Source: Mesostigma viride
Lineage: Eukaryota; Streptophyta; Mesostigmatophyceae; Mesostigmatales; Mesostigmataceae
Length of the DNA: 60,000 nt
Direction of reading: 5' to 3'
NCBI GenBank assembly: GCA_009746045.1
Contig: RPFO01000667.1
Span: 2,466,317 to 2,526,316 of the forward strand
The translations under genes were made by a program, and so were the position numbers. The notes beneath the pieces were generated by a model that did no database searches, was not told the DNA's origin, and worked only from the letters and a program-made list of their open reading frames with translations. Positions within the stretch are counted from its first letter, which is position 1. Each line of letters begins with the position of its first letter. Positions 46,201-57,024 of this stretch are shown in pieces.

Positions 46201-48239
46201 ATGAGGGTGAACAGACCACCCACCAACACCACGCCCACCCACACACTGATGAGGGTGAACAGACCACCCACCAACACCACGCCCACCCACGCACTGATGA
46301 GGGTGAACAGACCACCCACCAACACCACGCCCACCCACGCACTGATGAGGGTGAACAGACCACCCACCAACACCACGCCCACCCACGTACTGATGAGGGT
46401 GAACAGACCACCCACCAACACCACACCCACCCACGCACTGATGAGGGTGAACAGACCACCCACCAATACCACGCCCACCCACACACTGATGAGGGTGAAC
46501 AGACCACCCACCAACACCACACCCACCCACGCACTGATGAGGGTGAACAGACCACCCACCAACACCACGCCCACCCACGCACTGATGAGGGTGAACAGAC
46601 CACCCACCAACACCACGCCCACCCACGCACTGATGAGGGTGAACAGACCACCCACCAACACCACGCCCACCCACGCACTGATGGGGATGACGAAACCCCC
46701 GTGCGACTTCTCCCGCTTGTACGCGTGGTTGGGCTGGTGACGCCACCGTGACGTTGGCAATGGACCGCCCCCGCACTTGGGCAGGCTGGTTCCACCCGAT
46801 GGCGCAGCATCCCCACCCCCACCCCCACCCCCATCCCCATCGCTCCTACCACTTCCGGCGTGGGCAGCATGGTAGTTGCCGGCCGCATGCCCTGCCAGCA
46901 CATGCTGGCCCCCCCCCTCGCCGCCCTGCGCTGCTGTCGCCTGCCCCCCCGGGGCCCCACCGTGAGGATGCTGCAGGGGCCCTGCGGGTGGCCACACATG
47001 CGTGTGCCCCAGGGTGTGCGCGTGGGCATGCTGGCCACCCCCAGCCATCGCGCCATGGGCGGCATCCCTCGACGCATCGAGTGTTTGGGTATCGGCGACG
47101 CGGCTCCCCTCCCCCATGGGGCCATGCACACCAACTCCTTGCCCACCCAGCCCATGCCCCCCCACTGCATGCCCACCTGTCACGTGCGGGGCGTGCATGA
47201 TGGGCATCCTACCGGCCGTGTTGGCGTGTGCGTGGACGAGCACAGAGGCGTTCGAGTGGCGCCACACACCCGCGGCCAGGTGGGGATGGGCCTGCTGCAG
47301 CACAGGGACCCGCTGGAGCCTGCCCGCCCCTCCTAGCAACACCGCATGCCCGGATGGCCCATGGTGGGGGGCAGTGTGTGCGGCGCCGACACCCTGGGCC
47401 GGCGGTGCCTGTGCTCGAGCCATGTGGACACCTCCCTTGTCAGCCCCCGCACGGCCTGTAGCTGCCAGAGCATCGCCCACAGGCATGCTGCCAGCTGTCA
47501 TATGCACTCCTGCTCGGCCGCCCGCCACATGCCCCTGGCCCACCCTGCCAGCCAGCTGCGTGGTGTGCAGCGGCAGGGCTGCTTCTGCCCCTCCTTGCGC
47601 TGGTGTGTGGCTGGCTGTATCCTGGTGCTGCGCTGGGCCCACAAAGTGGAGATGGTGAGACGCAGCCATGGCCCCCCCCTGGAGCGCGCCATGGCCTGTA
47701 CCAGGCGCATGCACCGCCCTGCTAGACAGGGAGTGCTGGATACCCTGCACATGCGCGTGTGAGGGATGGTGGTGCTCTGTGGCTGGCTGCGTGCCACTCA
47801 AGCTGCCCATGTAGATCACCCGGCGCGCAGGCGGCATGCTCTGCACACCCGGCACAACGGAAGTGCCACTGATGAGCGGGTTTCCTTGGGCGGACGCCAC
47901 GGCTGACACGCCCATTTGAGCTTCATCTTCGCTGGCACTGCGGAGCTCGTCGGGGGCCTCCTCCCGGCTGGTGCTCAGGATAAGCGACGCTACTGCGTCT
48001 CGCTTGCCCTGTAGGGTACGGGGGAGCAAGACCACCGAGGATTTGGCAGGCGTCGCTTCCGGAGCATGTTGCCCCAGGAGATGCTGATGCGTGAGCGACA
48101 CCGCTATCAGCCCGATAGTCACGGCTAAAGACGCTAGCAGAGACGCTTTCAGGACAGGGCCTCGTCTGGATCGCACACGCGGCGCTTCCCCCGACGTGCT
48201 CTTTACGACCAAATTCCTCGAATGGACGCTGCGCTCCAT
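37292..48239 (-). CDS. GT29 sialyltransferase-like glycosyltransferase, Golgi type II protein, 13 exons
   Basis: Proposed exons, in order: 48239-46679, 45514-45438, 45222-45145, 44513-44382, 44301-44236, 43329-43270, 42279-42220, 41401-41282, 40593-40465, 39448-39391, 38874-38815, 38083-37996 and 37406-37292. All junctions are GT-AG and phases agree, giving about 867 residues. Exon 1 has a signal anchor (LLASLAVTIGLIAVSL) and a His/Gly/Ala-rich stem of about 450 residues. Sialylmotif L runs across exons 7-8: WRTCAIVGNSGAMLH, then GDYGSYIDAHDVVVRIN and KHVGTKTTHRV. Motif S is in exon 12: GGMHAVLSFLRSCDVVDVYGF. Motif III-like GHAYW and the VS-type His...Glu (HTWGQE) are in exons 12-13, ahead of the stop. 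GT29 enzymes use CMP-sialic acid; plant and algal relatives may use CMP-Kdo. Exons 7-9, 12 and 13 are firm; exon 3, the exon 4 donor and the exon 11 acceptor are tentative. Confidence 0.8.
40197..40378 (+). repeat. (CCCT)n microsatellite in GT29 intron 9
   Basis: About 180 bp of CCCT repeats with one interruption near 40243. It is purine-rich (AGGG) in the transcript. Confidence 0.95.
41641..41715 (+). repeat. Tandem duplication of about 38 bp in GT29 intron 8
   Basis: The word containing ACCATACCTACGTGTTTGAA and ACTACAAG-AAAC occurs twice in a row. Confidence 0.75.
46183..46690 (-). repeat. 48-bp minisatellite repeating the exon 1 end and 5' splice site of the GT29 gene
   Basis: About ten units of 48 bp start at the exon 1 donor (CCCCATCA|GTGCGTGGG). 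Each unit repeats CTCATCA followed by GTGCGT (most units), GTGTGT (two units) or GTACGT (one), all usable donor sequences. Read through, a unit encodes 16 hydrophobic residues (GVVLVGGLFTLISAWV) and keeps the frame. Confidence 0.9.
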
Positions 48240-48299
48240 TCTACCAGCCCTAGCACGAGCAGACTACGCTAATAAGGCGGAGGCGCCATGATTCCGGGC

Positions 48300-49420
48300 T
48301 GTTATAAGGTGCCCATAACCGCACAGTATCCGAAGAATATAGATACCAGTGAAACCTAGCCACTGATCCCATTATAGCGCATCAATCGTAACGTCGTGTC
48401 CCATGCAAAGCAAGAAAGACGTCACTGCGATTCAAGCATACACTGCTTGACATGCCATTTGGATAGCCGGCTTGACATGGCAGTTTAAACCGCCTAGGAG
48501 GAAAAGCAATGAACAGCCGTGCTGCTTATTATTCGTAAACCATCGGCCATAATGAAGGTAAATAAATATGGCGAGAATCAGTGGAGTATTCACCTCATAC
48601 ACAGCAAATGATAGGTAGCACATCTGAGTAGTACCTGACTAAGCATCATGGCTAATTAACAGCTATGTGTGCGATTACTAATTGCTATCTTTGTACATAA
48701 TTGAGATATATTTGAGAATTGCGAACCCGGATATGGCTACTTTTTGCTTCGCCCGATGGCTGTGTATTTTTTTGGTGTGTAGAAGGTACAGGGCCAAACG
48801 TTATGCTAGCATTTTGGGTAAGTGCCTGGTACAATGTCTGTGGTTCCGCTTACAGCACTGTAGAGTGCCTGGTACAGTCATTCACGCCTTAAGTTGGGTT
48901 GGCTTAAGTTGTGTTCACGCCTTGGCTCGAGTTGGATCGAATAGGATTTCGGCATTCCGAGTTCAAAGTAGTTCAGAATAGTATTCTCATGTCATAAGTT
49001 CAACTAAGTAGAATTTAGTAGAATCATTCACGCCTTAACTGAAGTTGGGTTCACGCCTTAAGTTGGGTTGACCCCTCAAAAACCTCGAACCCAACTGTTT
49101 GTCTCCTTGATGAATGACCGGACTGCCGTAAGTGGTACACCCCTTTGATGTTTCAGATTCTCAGGTTGAAGATCACGAGACCCTGAATTTGACCTGTAAT
49201 AGTAGTATAATTGTAGTAAAATGTAGTAGGACTCAGTATCATCGAATCACAGCAGTCAAAATCTTTAAGATCGTGAGCCTGAATTGGTCGGACCTCTTTT
49301 ATCAAGGGGGGGGGGGGGGGGAAAGTGGGTGATTTTACCCAATAAATGACTACTAAAGTAGAAATGAAAAATGGGGCACGAGTATCAGCCATTGAATCCA
49401 TAATTTAGGGTATGCGCGCA
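48300..49420. other. Intergenic 5' flank of GT29 gene with short dispersed repeats
   Basis: TTCACGCCTTAAGTTGGGTT and variants occur about four times between 48880 and 49075. A G run lies at 49307-49320. No gene is supported. Confidence 0.45.
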
Positions 49421-49422
49421 GT

Positions 49423-50702
<1,280 letters not shown>

Positions 50703-50735
50703 TCCCACGCCGCACATCGGCAGCATAGAATCTTT

Positions 50736-51455
50736 CACAGGTCGGACAAATATAAATAAAATATTATTTAAATACTTTTGGCTGCTCATTACCGGTCGCC
50801 GTTGGATTAATTTAGATATTTTGGTCAAAGCCGGTTTCACCGTTGGATTAATTTAGATATTTTGGTCAAAGCCGGTTTCGCCGTTGGATTAATCTAAATA
50901 CTTTGGTCAAAACTGTTTCGCCGTTGGATTAATCTAAATATTTTGGTCAAAGCCGCTTTCGCCGTTGGATTAATCTAAATATTTTGGTCAAAGCCGGTTT
51001 CGCCGTTGGATTAATCCAAATATTTTTTGCCGAAATGCCATTCGTTTCGCAGACGCGGCCAGTTCAGACTGAAACTTCAGATGTTAAAGTTAAAGGCCCC
51101 GGCGGCACGAGTATTTAAATATTCATTTAGATTAATTTAAATATTCAAAGCCGGTTTCACCGTTGGATTAATTTAGATATTTTGGTCAAAGCCGGTTTCG
51201 CCATTGGATTAATCTAAATATTTTGGTCAAAGCCGGTTTCGCCGTTGGATTAATCTAAATATTTTGGTCAAAACTGTTTCGCCGTTGGATTAATCTAAAT
51301 ATTTTGGTCAAAGCCGGTTTCACCGTTGGATTAATCTAAATATTTTTTGCCGAACGGGGTTCACCGTTGGGTTAATTTAGTGGACTAAATATGCAACATT
51401 TATAAATCAAATGCGCAAATACGGCCAAATATCATTTATATTTGTCCGACCTGTG
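50736..51455. mobile_element. 720-bp non-autonomous DNA element with 8-bp target duplication
   Basis: The termini are inverted repeats of about 22 bp beginning CACAGGTCGGACAAATA. The flanks are GAATCTTT at 50728-50735 and 51456-51463, a perfect 8-bp target duplication as expected for hAT elements. The same host repeat at 15.15 kb (inverse strand, 15149-15156) has a single copy and no insertion. The interior is filled by 41-bp tandem repeats. There is no transposase. Confidence 0.85.
50797..51370 (+). repeat. 41-bp satellite arrays inside the 720-bp element
   Basis: Units of the form GCCGTTGGATTAATCTAAAT followed by ATTTTGGTCAAAGCCGGTTTC occur in two blocks, about 50797-51030 and 51144-51370, with a unique spacer between. 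Confidence 0.85.
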
Positions 51456-51821
51456 GAATCTTTAGTGGCCGAGGGCCGGGGCGTGTACAGCGTACGGGCG
51501 CTCAGACTCCCCCCGGCGGTTACCGCGTTACCGTGTCAAGTTGTGACGCCGAATTTTAGGCATCGATCGCAACTTAACTCGGTAATTGACTGACGCGGGG
51601 TACCAACTACTTGAGCCAGGCTTCAGCTCCAACCGACAGGTATGGACCAGGGCTGGGCGGAACCGGGTTTCGCGGTGGCGGAACGGAACCGTGACGGAGC
51701 TGGGAATTTTGGACGGAGCCGGAACCGGAGGCGGAATTCACACGGAATGGAAGAGCGAAAAATTGCTATTCAAAACGAGATTCTCCAGATTTCTGGCATG
51801 CGCTAATTAGCCACGAGAACA

Positions 51822-53137
51822 CTATACCGTAGTGGCTATAAACTATTTACGAATAATGTTTACGAATACCCCCCCGAAAATGCTTGAAATCCGGGTTCAT
51901 TTTGGCCCGGAAATCATGAAACCCGGGGTACGCTTTGGGCGCCGCGCTGGCGTTTCCAGCGTCGCGCCGCGCCGCGCAGCGTTTTGCCGCGCATCACATG
52001 GCCTCGAGCCTACTTTTTCGTGGTGGACCAATCCGGTCTCGAGGATTCGGCGCCAACTGTGAATAGCCTGATTGAAAAGGCAGACTCCCAAGTGGCCAAA
52101 GCAGTTTTGCCTCGCGCATTTTTGCCATGGCTGAGCCCTCGGATGGCGCAGGCCCAAAATTGAGGCAGCCGAGCCTGCTGGCCTTCCGCTTCACCGCAAC
52201 TCGGGCACCACCTGGCACTCCGCAAGCTTTGTTGCCTAGCCCACGTTATAATTAGGGCTAACTCACACGGGTCGCGATCCGTAGTTCGTGAGCATTCTTG
52301 TCATGCGTGGCAAGAATCTTCTCACGGCGTCGGCAGATAGTGCCGGAAAACGGCCATGGTTCGCGACCCGACTTTGTGGTTCGCGGGAAATCGTGTCGCG
52401 ACCCATGTTCACGAGAGAAAAGTCCACGTGTCCGTGAATCGAACCTGACAAGTGCGAAAAAGACCTGAAAGTACGGGAATTAATGGTACGAATTCAGTCG
52501 GCGTAGAACCAGTACGGCAGGGTGCTGAAGAAAACTGGACAGTTTCGATCCAGCGAAGCCGGTCTCGCCAGGTAGAATTTAGTATCGTCCAGTAAAGACA
52601 AATAATCACTGGATACACCCGAATAATCAGAATACGATATCGTAGATATCCCGCTGTATGTGTAAATCCAAGGACAGGTGGCGACAACGAGGAGATTGAG
52701 GAGGAGTGCGGAAAAGAGCGGAAAGTGCGGAAACGCCAGAAAAAAAGGTACTGTGAACCAATCTTTATCTATCTGAACAATCCGAACGCCCGCGACCCGC
52801 CGTGTGAGTGCGACCGGTTCGTCAACCAATTTCTGTTCCACGTGGCAGAAAGTTCGATGCCACTCGGCAAAGCGGTTCGCGAACCATGCGGACCGTACGA
52901 ACCACGGATCGCGACCCGTGTGAGTTGGCCCTTACACTACGGCAAATGTCGCAGCCTAAGTACGTGGCGGGGTAGCAAAGCCAATGGCCTAGTACTAGCG
53001 TTTGGCACAAACGGGGCCCAGGCCACGGAAATGTGCAAAACCGGGATGGAAAACCCTCGGAAACAGGAAATCCGGGACCAAAACCCCTCGGAAATATAAT
53101 TATTCGTAAATAGTTTATAGCCACTACGGTATTATAG
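51822..53137. repeat. Nested inverted repeat (middle layer) inside the hAT-like element
   Basis: ACCGTAGTGGCTATAAACTA followed by TTTACGAATAAT at 51826-51857 is matched exactly in inverse at 53099-53133, well inside the outer termini. Confidence 0.75.
52253..52934. mobile_element. Innermost inverted-repeat element (about 680 bp)
   Basis: TAGGGCTAACTCACACGGGT followed by CGCGATCCGT at the left is matched in inverse by ACGGATCGCGACCCGTGTGA then GTTGGCCCTTA at the right. The interior is rich in TTCGCGAACC words. No transposase is visible. Confidence 0.65.
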
Positions 53138-53805
53138 CACGTTCGAGTTTGAGTGCTCAATTTAGGTTAGGTGCTCGTCGGTTTCCGAGGTTCAGTTGAG
53201 TGCGTTAGGTTAGGTGAGGTTGCTCTAGCGGCGACCCGTCCGCAACACTACATTTCAAGTCCTTGTCCAGGCTCCAGATTCCCGCGTAGCAAAAAAGGGC
53301 GGCATTTTGAGTCGGTTGGGGCAGCGCGCGCGCTTTTGACACGTTATCCTGGCGTTTTTGAACCTTGAACACACGCGGACCATTCCGTTCCGTGGTAATT
53401 ACGTCAGTTCCGTCTACGGAACCGGAACCTGATTCCGACCACGTTTTTGGGCAGTCCCCGGAACCTAAACGGAACGGAATTCCGACCCCCGTGATTCCGA
53501 AATTTCGGAACGGAACCCGGTTCCGCCCAACCCTGGTATGGAGTATGGACACAACAGGACCAGGACAGGACTGGTATCAAGTTTGAATCTTGTGTCTTGA
53601 ATCTTGTGTCTGGTGAGTGGTGACGTATCCCGAGATCGAGGTCGTCCCTTTTACCTTCAAGCGCCGGAGGCCCAGAACCAACAGACTTGCTACGCACCTC
53701 GACGGGAGCGGTGCCTTGTCACGATCTGGGGAATCGGCATTCTTACCGCTAGGTGATATTCAATTACGTCTGAAGTATACATCGGGCCCACTTTTAAACT
53801 GAAAT

Positions 53806-55366
53806 ATGGCCGCTTTAAAGACAGTAGTGTTCATGGGTAGCGCGCGAAACACCCCCACGCCATGGGGCGGAGCTAAGAGGGCGGGTACCCCAGTGTTGAA
53901 GTTCGTTCAGAACGAATTGGGTCGCCGGGCTGTCAAGCATGAAGTGACCGTCCTAGACCCTGTCGAGCTCAAGCTGCCACTTCTCGAAACCCCCCACTTT
54001 TTCTACAAGCCTGGCGAAGCTCCAGAGCCACTAGACAAACTTGCCCAAATAATTAGTGAGTCGCACCACTTATACTATCGCACCACTTATATTAAAGATA
54101 CTAAGCAGCACTCTGCCGATATGCACCAAGCGCGCATTGTCATGCTTTAGTCTTAGTCGCTGTTTTTCTTTCGCCTTAACAGATGTTGTTTGGTTGTATA
54201 ATCTCCCCGTGAAGTGGCACCGCTCTAGTTCGTACTGCAAACGAAGCTGAGCTCCAGTAAGTCCACCTGCCTTCATGACATTCGGGACAGCTTTTAGTTG
54301 ATGGAGCATTTTTTAAAAAGACACGTCGTTTTTTAATTGTGGTTTTGCCGTGTAATTGGCCCGCGTCCGTGCGCACGCGTGCCAGGAGAAGCGGACTGCT
54401 ACGTCGTGGTGACCGCGGAGTACAACCACTCCATCCCTCCTGCACTGAAGAACATGCTCGATTACTTTGGTGGCAGCAACTACGCGTTCAAGCCGTCAGG
54501 GATCGTGAGCTATTCCACGGGCCAGTGGGGCGGCATGCGCGCGGCCATGTCTCTGCGGCCCATCCTGTCGGAGCTTGGCTGCCTGCCCGTGAGCAACCTG
54601 TTTGGCATCCCCCACGTGGGGTCCATGTTTGACGAGGAGGGGGTGCCCACCGAGGCCGGCAAGAGCATGCCCGCGATGCTGGACCGCATGCTGAACCAGG
54701 TGAGGGGCGCTGGACCGCATGCTCCACCAGGTGAGGGGCACTGGACCGCATGCTCAAGCAGGTGAAGGGTGCTGGACCGCATGCTGAACCAGGTGAGAGG
54801 TGCTGGACCGCATGCTCCACCAGGTGAGGGGTGCTGGACCGCATGCTCCACCAGGTGAGGGGTGCTGGACCGCATGCTCCACCAGGTGAGGGGTGCTGGA
54901 CCGCATGCTCCACCAGGTGAGGGGTGCTGGACCGCATGCTCCACCAGGTGAGGGGTGCTGGACCGCATGCTCCACCAGGTGAGGGGTGCTGGACCGCATG
55001 CTCCACCAGGTGAGGGGTGCTGGACCGCATGCTCCACCAGGTGAGGGGTGCTGGTGCTGGAGATGGCCTTGTAACCTTGCTGCAGCGACCTTTCTATGTA
55101 TAGGAATGTAGACAGGATGACCTCCCCTGCGCACGCAAAGCTCCTCCCTGCTCCCCCTCTGCCCTGCGATGCATGGATGTGTGGGACGCGGTCCAAGGGG
55201 AACGGTGGTCGCGGCGCACCCATGGTGGCGGCTGCAGCCCAAGTCGATGGGGAGAAGGAAGGAGCACGCTGCTTTTGGTGCTGGGTTGGCTGAGCTCCCT
55301 GCAGTTTCGTGCAGCTGATGGAGGGCTCATCTCTTGCAGAAGTATCGTTTGATGTTTTTCTGTTGA
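53806..55366 (+). CDS. NADPH-dependent FMN reductase family protein (last exon uncertain)
   Basis: Exon 1 is 53806-54055 (donor ATTA|GTGAGT) and exon 2 is 54386-54699 (acceptor GCGTGCCAG, donor CAG|GTGAGG). Phases 1 and 0 join them in frame. The product has a flavodoxin-like fold: VVFMGSARN near the start (phosphate-binding loop), a GTPVLKFVQNEL helix, and YVVVTAEYNHSIPPALKNMLDYF, the family's diagnostic flavin-binding and dimer block. GIVSYSTGQWGGMRAAMSLRPIL follows. This matches bacterial and eukaryotic NAD(P)H:FMN/quinone reductases. After exon 2 comes a 31-bp minisatellite. The final exon may be 55086-55103 (five residues and stop) or 55340-55366 (eight residues and stop); both keep phase. 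The protein is about 193-196 residues, normal for the family, and probably cytosolic. Confidence 0.8.
54690..55055 (+). repeat. 31-bp minisatellite repeating the exon 2 end and 5' splice site of the FMN reductase gene
   Basis: The exon end CTGGACCGCATGCTGAACCAG plus GTGAGGGG is repeated eleven times (54700-55040) and then partially. All units keep GTGAGG, GTGAAG or GTGAGA after CAG. The period of 31 changes frame at each unit, so only the first donor, or every third, would keep a given frame. Confidence 0.9.
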
Positions 55367-55369
55367 TGG

Positions 55370-56235
55370 GTGCTTGCCTGCATGAAGCATTGTTCAAGGT
55401 GCTTAGAAGTGTTTTGGCCATCACGAACTGAAATTCCGTCGTGTAGCATAGAACGTCAAAAAATGGCTGTCTGTGAGAATAAAATAAGAAATAGGCCATG
55501 TCATGTGTGCCGGCTTGTTATCCAAGTCGTGCCGCAACATGTTCATCAGCTGCGGTAGCTAATGTGTACAGTATCCCTTCTGCTCATCTTCCTAGTCCTA
55601 TAGTAATGGTGGTGATATGATGAAAGCCTATTGAAACAAGGGATTAAATTAGTTACATGTAGTTGCAGTGTTGACCCTTGTGTGCTTCCTAGATCTTTCA
55701 GAGAGAGAGGGGGGGGAGGGGGAGTGAGGGAGACAGGAGAGGGAGGAGAGGGAGGGGGAGCAAGAGCGTATGTCTGTGCGTGTGTGTGTGTGTTCGCAGG
55801 TGTGTTGAAGGTTAAATCCATGTAGGTTAAATAAACCTACATGGAACGACAGGCTGGTTACATAGTCTCTCCGCCGACCATTGCAGTGGGTTACTAATGT
55901 AGCTCTAACCTCTGGCCTTTGTAACTGTGTTGCCATGCCTACCTTGTTTGCCAAACAGTTGGAGTGGGTTGCAATCGCCTTCAAAAACCATAGGCAGATT
56001 TCGCCGGTTCCAAAGTAAGACGACATGAAATTGGAGGTGTGGCATTGTTGGTCTACAAGTTGAAGGTGTGAAGGCAAGCCACAAGTTTCTGGATTGGCCA
56101 CTGAGTTGCAAACTTTTATGTGGGTTACTGGTATCTTTACTGGCCGATTGTAGCCATGTAATAATTTCCGACTCATTCGAGTACGCGTATGTTACTGCTG
56201 CCAGGTGCTGCTGTTCCTCTGGCATCAGTCACCTG
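55370..56235. other. Intergenic, purine-rich and (GT)n stretches
   Basis: A GA-rich run at about 55695-55765 and GTGTGTGT at about 55780. No gene is supported. Confidence 0.4.
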
Positions 56236-56515
56236 GCAGATTAATTAATTAATTAATATACACGTGACTGCGCACCTGGCAGATAAATTAACTATATGAC
56301 TTAACCTCATTTATCAAATTCTCAATGATGTTGGTGGCTGTATTTGTCTCGTGATACTGCTCCCAAAGGATTATAGTTGGCTGGCTTCAAGGCTCATCAT
56401 TGGTAGACAAACTGCAAGTGCAAGGGGTTGTGTGCTTTATTTATAATAATTTCACGTAGACGGCGTCACGTGAGCATGAAGTTCTCGGTGGGATGGGAAT
56501 GGGACGGGATGGATG
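56236..56515 (-). mobile_element. LINE family 3 tail fragments
   Basis: A TTAATTAA run, CACGTGACTGCG at 56260-56271 (palindrome cut short), and a second palindrome remnant (CACGTAGACGGCGTCACGTG) at about 56453-56472 followed by UTR sequence as at 31.87 kb. Confidence 0.5.
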
Positions 56516-56790
56516 GACTGCTAAGCAGGACAAGAAGAGGTGGAAGGCCATTGTCCAGGCTCATACGCCCGCCCCTGTGGGCAAGCCCCCTCCCCCCAAG
56601 CGGAAGGTGCGCTTTGCTGAGTAGAATAGGTAGGGTTTTCTAGTTTAGATTAGCTTAGAGGTAGATTAGTTCGGTTTCGCGGCTCTGCCCACCTCATCCA
56701 TCCAGCAAGGGAATATGTGCTACATGATCTCCCAACGGAGTCGTGTTATAATTTAATTTAAATTTAACTTTAATGGATGAATCGAGCTAT
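56516..56790 (+). mobile_element. LINE family 2, 3'-terminal fragment
   Basis: It encodes IVQAHTPAPVGKPPPPK in one frame, then the family-2 3' UTR with its hairpin (56722-56746) and an AT-rich tail. Confidence 0.7.
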
Positions 56791-57024
56791 TAATTAATTA
56801 GTAACATAACTCCAGTACATGTAGCACATATCCCGGAGAATATCCCCGGGGAGATCCATCCCCGGGGAGATCCATCCCCGGGGTTTCCGGCCACGAGGTA
56901 GCCATGGCTGTCGGAGCTCATAACTTTCACGTTTGAGCACCGAATTTAGCCGTGAATATCACAATCGCTTCGTCTTTCTAAGACGCACATGCTGATATAA
57001 TTTTCCGACGCTATTACGCAATAT

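Larger units (their letters stand above)
51648..53535. mobile_element. 1.9-kb hAT-like non-autonomous element
   Basis: It begins CAGGGCTGGGCGGAACCGGG and ends in the matching inverse (CCCGGTTCCGCCCAACCCTG, one or two differences). The flanks are GTATGGAC (51640-51647) and GTATGGAG (53536-53543), an 8-bp duplication with one mismatch. CAGGG termini and 8-bp duplications are hAT hallmarks. No transposase frame is visible. Confidence 0.8.

Noticed and set aside
46748-47762. Forward-strand frames over 46.7-47.8 kb
   Set aside because: Their long Pro/Cys/His-rich frames mirror GT29 exon 1 on the other strand, which has the anchor and splice signals.
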